In this document: positions 52,111-57,189 of the stretch, piece by piece
Position numbering within the stretch: the stretch's first letter is position 1
Layout: the number at the start of each line of letters is the position of its first letter
Source of the DNA: Deltaproteobacteria bacterium
GTDB taxonomy: Bacteria; Desulfobacterota; Desulfobacteria; Desulfobacterales; Desulfatirhabdiaceae
Length of the DNA: 57,189 nucleotides
Assembly (NCBI GenBank): GCA_016219185.1
Contig: JACRBZ010000082.1
Location: 1-57,189 of the forward strand
Direction of reading: 5' to 3'
Program-made: the position numbers and the translations under genes
The notes under the pieces: model-generated
What the model was told of the DNA's origin: nothing
Databases searched by the model: none
Seen by the model: only the letters and a program-made list of their open reading frames with translations

Positions 52111-53877
52111 ATGAAATCCGGCAATCTTTTAACAAATCGCTACTGGACCGGCATCCCGCCCTGGGTGTTGATCGGCGCCGTGCTGGTTCTGCTGCCCATT
52201 TTCTCGTTCATGACGATTGAAAACATCAACCGGCAGAAGGAGAATTCCGAAAGGTTGCTGAAAGAAAAAGCCGCTGCCCTGGTCCGGTCGTTCGAGGCCG
52301 GAACCCGAACCGGAATGGCGGGACGCTGGGATGGGTTCCAGCTTCAGAAACTGCTCATGGAAACCGCCCAGCAATCGGACATCGTCCATTTGATCGTCAC
52401 GGATGCTGGCGGAATGATCATGGCCAGCAGTGATCCGGAGCAGATCGGGGGCATGCATGGAAAAGACCTGAACCTGGAAGCCATTATAGAGTCATCGCAA
52501 AGCTTCTGGCGAATCCTTCACGAGCATCACGGAAAAAAGATATTTGAATTCTATCGAAGGTTTACCCCGACCCGTCCTTCACCGGGCTTCCATCGGGGGC
52601 GCATGAAAGGGGAATCCCCCCCCCCGCTGCCGCCTGTCATGCTGCTTCCCCCGGACGGACCGGACGCCTCCCGAATTATTTTTATCGGCCTGGACATGGA
52701 TTCCATTGAAGTGGCAAGGCGTAGCGATGCCATGCATACGGTGGTCATGGGAACCATTCTTCTTTTCATCGGCTTTGCCGGCGTGATGATGCTGCTTCTG
52801 GCGCAGAATTACCGGATGACCCGTGCGTCGCTTTCCAGGATCAAGGCTTTTTCCGATACCCTGGTTGAAAATATGCCCATCGGATTGATTGCCCTGGATA
52901 CTTCTCTGATCATCACATCCTTTAATCATGTGGCGGACCGGGTACTGAACCTGTCCGCGGTTCACGCGTCCGGAAAAAAGGCGTCCGAGGTGCTTCCCCG
53001 GATGTTCCTGGAGCTGATTTCACATCCGGATATCGAGACACGGGCGGTTGAAAAAGAAATCGTTTGTCACATCGCGGAGAAAACGCGTCTTCCGCTTCAG
53101 GTCAGCGCCGCAAGACTCCAGGATGAAACCGGCACGTTCCTCGGATATGTCCTGTTGTTCAAGGACCTGCGCGAGGTCCAGGCCCTTCAAAAAGCACTTG
53201 CCAGATCCCAGCGACTGGCATCCATCGGAAGCCTTGCGGCCGGTGTTGCGCATGAAATCCGCAACCCGCTGAGTTCGATAAAAGGATTCGCCACTTATTT
53301 CAGGGAAAGGCATTCAGATATTCCCGAAGACCGGGAGGTTTCATCGATCATGATTCAGGAAGTGGACCGATTGAACCGCGTGGTCAGCCAGCTCCTGGCG
53401 TTCGCAAAGCCCGTAACCATCGCCAAAAAGCCGGTTTCAATTTCAGACGTCATCCGCAATACGCTGAAGCTGATGGAACGGCAGTCAAGCGACTGTCAAA
53501 TTGACATCGATACGAAAATTCAACCGGGACTTCCGCTGATTCCCATGGATCCGGACCAGATGAGCCAGGTGCTGCTGAATCTGCTGCTGAATTCCGTGGA
53601 AGCCATGGCCTCCGGCGGCAGGATCGTCATCAGTGCCACCCTCGATCAGGATCGACTGATCCTTCAAATCTCGGACAATGGGTCCGGAATTCCCGAAACC
53701 GATCTTTCACAGATTTTTGACCTCTACTTTACCACCAAAACCTCGGGAACCGGTCTGGGGCTCGCCATTGTCCATAATATCGTGGAGGCCCATGACGGCG
53801 ATATCAAGGTTGAAAGCCTGGCGGGAAAAGGCTCCACGGTAACGATCCGGCTCCCCTTTGAGAATACGCGCCCATGA
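52111..53877 (+). CDS. Sensor histidine kinase (ZraS/AtoS type)
   Basis: 588 residues. Membrane helix about 10-33, periplasmic region about 34-207 with PAS-like text ('IVHLIVTDAGGMIMASS') and a Pro-rich patch near 155-190, second helix about 210-232, then a cytoplasmic PAS domain (about 245-350), HisKA with phospho-His in 'AAGVAHEIRNPLSS' (near 378), and HATPase motifs 'LLLNSVEAM', 'DNGSGIPE' and 'GTGLGLAI'. It senses an unknown periplasmic signal and phosphorylates the response regulator encoded next; the 4-bp ATGA overlap confirms pairing. Confidence 0.94.
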   Translation: MKSGNLLTNRYWTGIPPWVLIGAVLVLLPIFSFMTIENINRQKENSERLLKEKAAALVRSFEAGTRTGMAGRWDGFQLQKLLMETAQQSDIVHLIVTDAGGMIMASSDPEQIGGMHGKDLNLEAIIESSQSFWRILHEHHGKKIFEFYRRFTPTRPSPGFHRGRMKGESPPPLPPVMLLPPDGPDASRIIFIGLDMDSIEVARRSDAMHTVVMGTILLFIGFAGVMMLLLAQNYRMTRASLSRIKAFSDTLVENMPIGLIALDTSLIITSFNHVADRVLNLSAVHASGKKASEVLPRMFLELISHPDIETRAVEKEIVCHIAEKTRLPLQVSAARLQDETGTFLGYVLLFKDLREVQALQKALARSQRLASIGSLAAGVAHEIRNPLSSIKGFATYFRERHSDIPEDREVSSIMIQEVDRLNRVVSQLLAFAKPVTIAKKPVSISDVIRNTLKLMERQSSDCQIDIDTKIQPGLPLIPMDPDQMSQVLLNLLLNSVEAMASGGRIVISATLDQDRLILQISDNGSGIPETDLSQIFDLYFTTKTSGTGLGLAIVHNIVEAHDGDIKVESLAGKGSTVTIRLPFENTRP

Positions 53878-55250
53878 AAACAAAATCCTGTTCCATCCTT
53901 GTCGTTGATGATGATACCGCGCACCGAACCATGCTGCGTACTTTAATCGGTGGGTGGGGCTATGAAATCGTTGAAGCCGACGACGGAGCCGTTGCCATCG
54001 AAGCCGTTCAAAACCGGCCTTTTGATCTGATCCTGATGGATGTGCGCATGCTGAAGGTCTCCGGTATCGAAGCCCTGGGCCGCATCAAGGCAATCAATCC
54101 CGCCATACCGGTCATTATCATGACCGCCTATTCCTCCATTGAATCCGCGGTTTCAGCCCTGAAAGCCGGGGCCTATGATTATCTGACCAAGCCCCTTGAT
54201 TTTGACACACTGAGGCTTACCATTGAACGGGCCATGGAACATCTCCTGCTTCGTGAAGAAAACCGCATTCTCAGACAACACCTGGATCAGCGATTCGACC
54301 GGCGACAGATCATCGGGCGGAGCGAGACGATGGAAAAGCTTCTGGAAACGGTTGCCCAGGTAGCGCCATCCGAGGCAACCATTTTGATTCATGGAGAATC
54401 CGGAACCGGAAAAGAACTGATCGCCGGCGCCATTCATTATAACAGCCATCGAAAAGCCGGACCTTTCATCAAAATCAACTGTGCGGCCATTACCGAAACC
54501 CTGCTGGAATCGGAGCTTTTCGGCCATGAAAAAGGGGCCTTCACCGGCGCGGATCGCAGAAAAGAAGGCAAATTCCTGCAGGCCAGCGGCGGCAGCCTCT
54601 TTCTGGATGAAGTCAGTGAAATGTCTTTGATGATGCAGGTCAAACTGCTTCGCGTGCTTCAGGAAAGGGAAATCACCCGGGTCGGCGGCGAGCAGGTGGT
54701 CGCCGTGGATGTCCGGATGATCGTGGCCACCAACAAGGATCTTTTGACGCTGACCGCATCGGGACGTTTCCGGGAGGATTTATATTACAGGCTCAATGTC
54801 GTGAACCTGAATCTGCCGCCCCTGCGAGAGCGAAAAGAGGACATCCCGCTGCTGGCTCAGCATTTTCTGGTAAAATTTTCAGACCTGAATCATAAATCCA
54901 TCAAGGGTTTCACCCCTCAGACGATGGATCATTTGATCCGGTACGACTGGCCGGGAAACGTTCGGGAGCTGATGAACGCCGTTGAAAGAGGGGTTGTTCT
55001 GTCCCGGAGTGAATATCTGGACGACCAGGAGCTTCCCATGCTGCCGGCCTCCCCTGCCCCGTCATCTTCCGTTATCATGAATCCTTCGGCAATCACCGAC
55101 GAAACCATGCCGCTCACCGCCGTTGAAAAAGCGACGATTCTGAGTGTACTGGAATCCTCGGACGGCAACAAAAGTCTGGCATCCCGAAAACTGGGAATTA
55201 CGCGAAAAACCCTTCATAAAAAACTGAAAGAATATGGAGTGATGCCCTGA
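53874..55250 (+). CDS. Sigma-54-dependent response regulator (NtrC/ZraR type)
   Basis: 458 residues. Receiver domain with phospho-acceptor Asp in 'DLILMDVRML' (near 56), AAA+ domain with Walker A 'GESGTGKELIAG' (near 174), the sigma-54 contact loop 'GAFTGA' (near 222) and 'SLFLDEVSEM' (near 242), and a Fis-type DNA-binding end ('NKSLASRKLGITRKTLHKKL'). It activates RNA polymerase-sigma54 when phosphorylated by the adjacent kinase. Its stop overlaps the thioredoxin start (TGATG). No sigma-54 promoter was recognised in the window. Confidence 0.95.
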   Translation: MKTKSCSILVVDDDTAHRTMLRTLIGGWGYEIVEADDGAVAIEAVQNRPFDLILMDVRMLKVSGIEALGRIKAINPAIPVIIMTAYSSIESAVSALKAGAYDYLTKPLDFDTLRLTIERAMEHLLLREENRILRQHLDQRFDRRQIIGRSETMEKLLETVAQVAPSEATILIHGESGTGKELIAGAIHYNSHRKAGPFIKINCAAITETLLESELFGHEKGAFTGADRRKEGKFLQASGGSLFLDEVSEMSLMMQVKLLRVLQEREITRVGGEQVVAVDVRMIVATNKDLLTLTASGRFREDLYYRLNVVNLNLPPLRERKEDIPLLAQHFLVKFSDLNHKSIKGFTPQTMDHLIRYDWPGNVRELMNAVERGVVLSRSEYLDDQELPMLPASPAPSSSVIMNPSAITDETMPLTAVEKATILSVLESSDGNKSLASRKLGITRKTLHKKLKEYGVMP

Positions 55251-55705
55251 TGACACCCCCCACCCATTACCTGTTTCGATGCCCTTCATGCAAAACGCGC
55301 AATCGCATTCCGGCAGACCATGCGGACCAGCCGGGCAAATGCGGAAAATGCGGCGGCGTGCTGAAAACCAGCGAACTTTTTCTTCGGCAGCCGGTCATGA
55401 TCACGGATGCCAATTTTAATGAAATCGTCCTCGGATCTCCCATTCCGGTTCTCGTGGATTGCTGGGCCCCCTGGTGCAGCGCCTGCTCAATGGTGGGGCC
55501 GATTGTCAGCGAACTGGCAACCGAATACAAGGGACGGTTCCGGGTCGGCAAACTGAATGTGGATAAAAATCCCGTCACATCCAACCGGTATGACACCCGA
55601 AGCATACCCATTGTACTGATTTTCGATAACGGACAGCTCAAAGACACCCTTGTGGGCGCCATGCCCAAACCCGAGATCGTGAGGCGGATGCACCGGTTTC
55701 TTTAG
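55250..55705 (+). CDS. Zinc-ribbon thioredoxin (TrxC/Trx2-like)
   Basis: 151 residues. N-terminal zinc ribbon from two Cys pairs (11/14 and 31/34, 'CPSCKTRNRIP', 'CGKCGG'), then a thioredoxin fold with active site 'WCSAC' (75-79) in place of WCGPC and cis-Pro 'RSIPIVLIF'. An extra Cys71 just precedes the active site ('VDCWAPWCSAC'). It reduces disulfides in the cytoplasm and its zinc ribbon may sense oxidation. Last gene of the YciO-kinase-regulator-thioredoxin operon, coupled by TGATG. Confidence 0.92.
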   Translation: MTPPTHYLFRCPSCKTRNRIPADHADQPGKCGKCGGVLKTSELFLRQPVMITDANFNEIVLGSPIPVLVDCWAPWCSACSMVGPIVSELATEYKGRFRVGKLNVDKNPVTSNRYDTRSIPIVLIFDNGQLKDTLVGAMPKPEIVRRMHRFL

Positions 55706-55925
55706 AAAACGGATTTCGAAACCAGGCGCCGCCCATCTGCACAGCTATCAGCCCGCGCCGGTGCGTCCCGATCCGGCAGTTGTGCAAAATGATAATCCCC
55801 ATACTTTTGGGTAAAACACAACGCCTGCCTCAAGGAACATTGGACAAAACGGGAGATGAAGATAGGCTCTTTGGAGTTGGCTTCCAGCCCCCTGTGTCAG
55901 GATTGGCCATAAGCATCCATCATTA

Positions 55926-55954
55926 ATCACCGAAACGCTCGGCGTTTCGGTGAT
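55926..55954. terminator. Perfect 13-bp hairpin between two convergent genes
   Basis: 55926-55938 pairs with 55942-55954 (loop of three). It lies between the ends of the thioredoxin gene and the minus-strand secreted-protein gene. No T-run on either side, so the terminator role is likely but unproven. Confidence 0.5.
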
Positions 55955-55970
55955 GTAACGTACGGTGTCA

Positions 55971-57189
55971 TTAGTTAATCTTTTCGAAATTCTGAGGGGT
56001 CCAGCCAGGATAAGGGCCGTAATGAATTTGGCTGGTCATATTGCCGTTACTATCGAGCGTCCAGACCGATGCATATCCGTTTCTCGACCAGAGCATGTTA
56101 GCTGTACCATCGCTGTTCCGGAAATAGTTCTTGGCATACCATAAATATGTGCCTGTCTCGTCTGTGAAAGGGCCATAAAGCATATAGCTGGTCATATTGC
56201 CGCTGGTATCCATATTCCAGAGCGATGTATATCCGTCGGTCCGCACCCAGAGCATGTGCGCAGATCCATCGCTGTAACGCCGATAGTCTGTGGCTGTCCA
56301 TGTGCCAGTTGAATCTGTGTAAGGGCCGTAATGTATTTTACCGGACACATTGCCACTGAGATCCATATTCCAGACTGATGCATATCCGTCATTCCGTACC
56401 CAGAGCATATTAGCGGTTCCATTGCTGTTACGGTGATAGCTTACGGCAGTCCAACTTGCGTAAGGGCCGTAATTCATGCTGAACTCATCACCAACATCGT
56501 CCATTATCCGGACAGAAGCGGTTCCATCGATATTATCCCAGAGCATATTAGCAGTTCCGTCGCCGTTCTGTTTGAAGCCTCTGGCAGTCCAACCCGTGGA
56601 AGGGCCATAAGTCACGCTGCCGATCTGATTACCCTTGTTGTCCATAGCCCAGACCGAAGCGGTTCCATCAATATTTGTCCAAAGAAACGTTGACCTTGCA
56701 AATAATTGTGACTGAGTTACTGACGCGTACACTGAGCCAGATCCATCGCCGGCAACTATCCGGATGTATGCATTACGGATAGCGATTTTGCTGGTATTAG
56801 CGGAATAGGAGCATGTGATTGTTCCTGAATCGGTTCCGCTTTCACCGGATGTAATCGTAAGCCATTCGCCGCCTTCTCCCACCGAGGCTGTCCAGGAAAC
56901 CGTACTGACGACTCCGGCATTGGATACATCGAATGAAGTCGTGCCTGTATCGCTTGTCACGTCCTGATTAAACGGACTGACTAAAAGCTCAGGCGGCGGT
57001 GGCGGTGTTGGTGTTGGTGGCGGTGTCGGTGTAAACGTTCCGTTGTCATAGATCCGCTGTGCATAGATGTCCCAATCATTACCGTTACGGTAATCCTGCC
57101 AAGTGATAATAGCGCCGCCACTGCCATCGCTGGTTATTTGGGGAGTTTGCTGATCCTCATCCGCAGTACAGATTGGCACGCCGTTTGGA
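55971..57189 (-). CDS. Secreted repeat protein with BACON-like domain (5' end outside window)
   Basis: Only the C-terminal ~406 codons are inside; the frame is open at the right edge ('PNGVPICTADEDQQTPQIT'). Layout: a fragment of an upstream repeat ending 'YAQRIYDNG', a Thr/Pro linker ('TPTPPPTPTPPPPP'), a BACON-type beta-sandwich (about 90-165 of the visible part, 'SVSWTASVGEGGEWLTITS'-like text, reading 'VSTVSWTASVGEGGEWL'), then five tandem repeats of 45-55 residues built on 'TANMLWxRxDGYASVWxMDxxGN' and 'YGPYTxWTA'. Beta-propeller-like extracellular architecture. Very rich in Trp, Asn and Gly. Probably exported and carbohydrate- or surface-binding; function otherwise unknown. Confidence 0.78.
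   Translation of the reverse strand, partial: PNGVPICTADEDQQTPQITSDGSGGAIITWQDYRNGNDWDIYAQRIYDNGTFTPTPPPTPTPPPPPELLVSPFNQDVTSDTGTTSFDVSNAGVVSTVSWTASVGEGGEWLTITSGESGTDSGTITCSYSANTSKIAIRNAYIRIVAGDGSGSVYASVTQSQLFARSTFLWTNIDGTASVWAMDNKGNQIGSVTYGPSTGWTARGFKQNGDGTANMLWDNIDGTASVRIMDDVGDEFSMNYGPYASWTAVSYHRNSNGTANMLWVRNDGYASVWNMDLSGNVSGKIHYGPYTDSTGTWTATDYRRYSDGSAHMLWVRTDGYTSLWNMDTSGNMTSYMLYGPFTDETGTYLWYAKNYFRNSDGTANMLWSRNGYASVWTLDSNGNMTSQIHYGPYPGWTPQNFEKIN
55985..56695 (-). repeat. Five tandem 45-55-residue repeats within the secreted protein gene
   Basis: The DNA coding for 'NMLW..DGYASVW.MD..GN' recurs about every 140-165 bp, starting near 56690, 56556, 56410, 56262 and 56099. Copies are diverged; the two middle ones are most alike. 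Expansion by slipped recombination is likely. Confidence 0.75.

Noticed and set aside
55985..56695. CRISPR array
   Set aside because: Repeats are diverged, in frame, 140-165 bp long and encode protein.

Overview
The window looks like a chromosomal segment of a strictly anaerobic Desulfobacterota (deltaproteobacterial, sulfate-reducer-like) organism. The indications are cysteine-rich flavin/iron-sulfur/molybdopterin oxidoreductases, a Tmc-like transmembrane cytochrome module, a MetV-type protein of methylene-tetrahydrofolate metabolism, an oxygen-binding di-iron (ODP) protein, a PreA-type dehydrogenase, class I fumarase and a two-gene glycyl-tRNA synthetase. Taxonomy is inferred from gene content only. 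No rRNA, CRISPR array, transposase, integrase or phage gene was seen; one tRNA (Thr, anticodon CGT) is present.

Left part (1-11.4 kb), redox genes. A molybdopterin oxidoreductase cut by the window edge, a four-cluster ferredoxin subunit, an NADP(H)-type FAD oxidoreductase with extra iron-sulfur domains and a HoxU/NuoG-like subunit form one oxidoreductase module. A truncated GAF gene interrupts it. A second, partly deleted copy of the ferredoxin and flavoprotein genes follows; its three internal deletions are all multiples of three and each remnant carries a single nonsense codon. Next come a membrane-anchored Hsp70-like ATPase, a 58-residue gene behind a long, possibly structured leader, and a four-gene cluster (b-type cytochrome, tetraheme cytochrome c, short TmcB-like iron-sulfur protein, MetV).

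Middle-left (11.5-18.5 kb) is a mixed block of mostly single genes, several visibly more A+T-rich than the rest: a secreted protein, a thioesterase, a PreA-like dehydrogenase, a 54-residue cysteine protein, an unusual ureohydrolase, a PAS protein, a TMEM175-type channel, a cytidylate-kinase-like protein, a PilZ protein and the tRNA.

The centre (18.6-30.2 kb) is housekeeping: mfd, a SurA-like foldase, recO, a GHMP kinase, an exported beta-carbonic anhydrase, glyQS, a small conserved protein and a nucleoside phosphorylase. An RND efflux pair (30.1-34.4 kb) converges on the phosphorylase gene.

The right part (34.8-57.2 kb) holds a dapA-like gene, a PP2C phosphatase overlapping an ODP-type di-iron gene, nucleotide-sugar and mannose genes (rfbA, manA), queE-queC for 7-deazaguanine synthesis, an EamA transporter, a DUF255 protein, a metallo-beta-lactamase-fold protein, fumarase, glycogen synthase and alpha-glucan phosphorylase. 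These are followed by a tight operon of a Sua5/YciO protein, a sensor kinase, a sigma-54 activator and a zinc-ribbon thioredoxin. A large secreted repeat protein runs off the right edge.

The most interesting candidates are the Tmc-like/MetV cluster, the ODP-phosphatase pair with its cysteine-rich insert, and the NADP-linked molybdoenzyme module with its in-frame-deleted copy.
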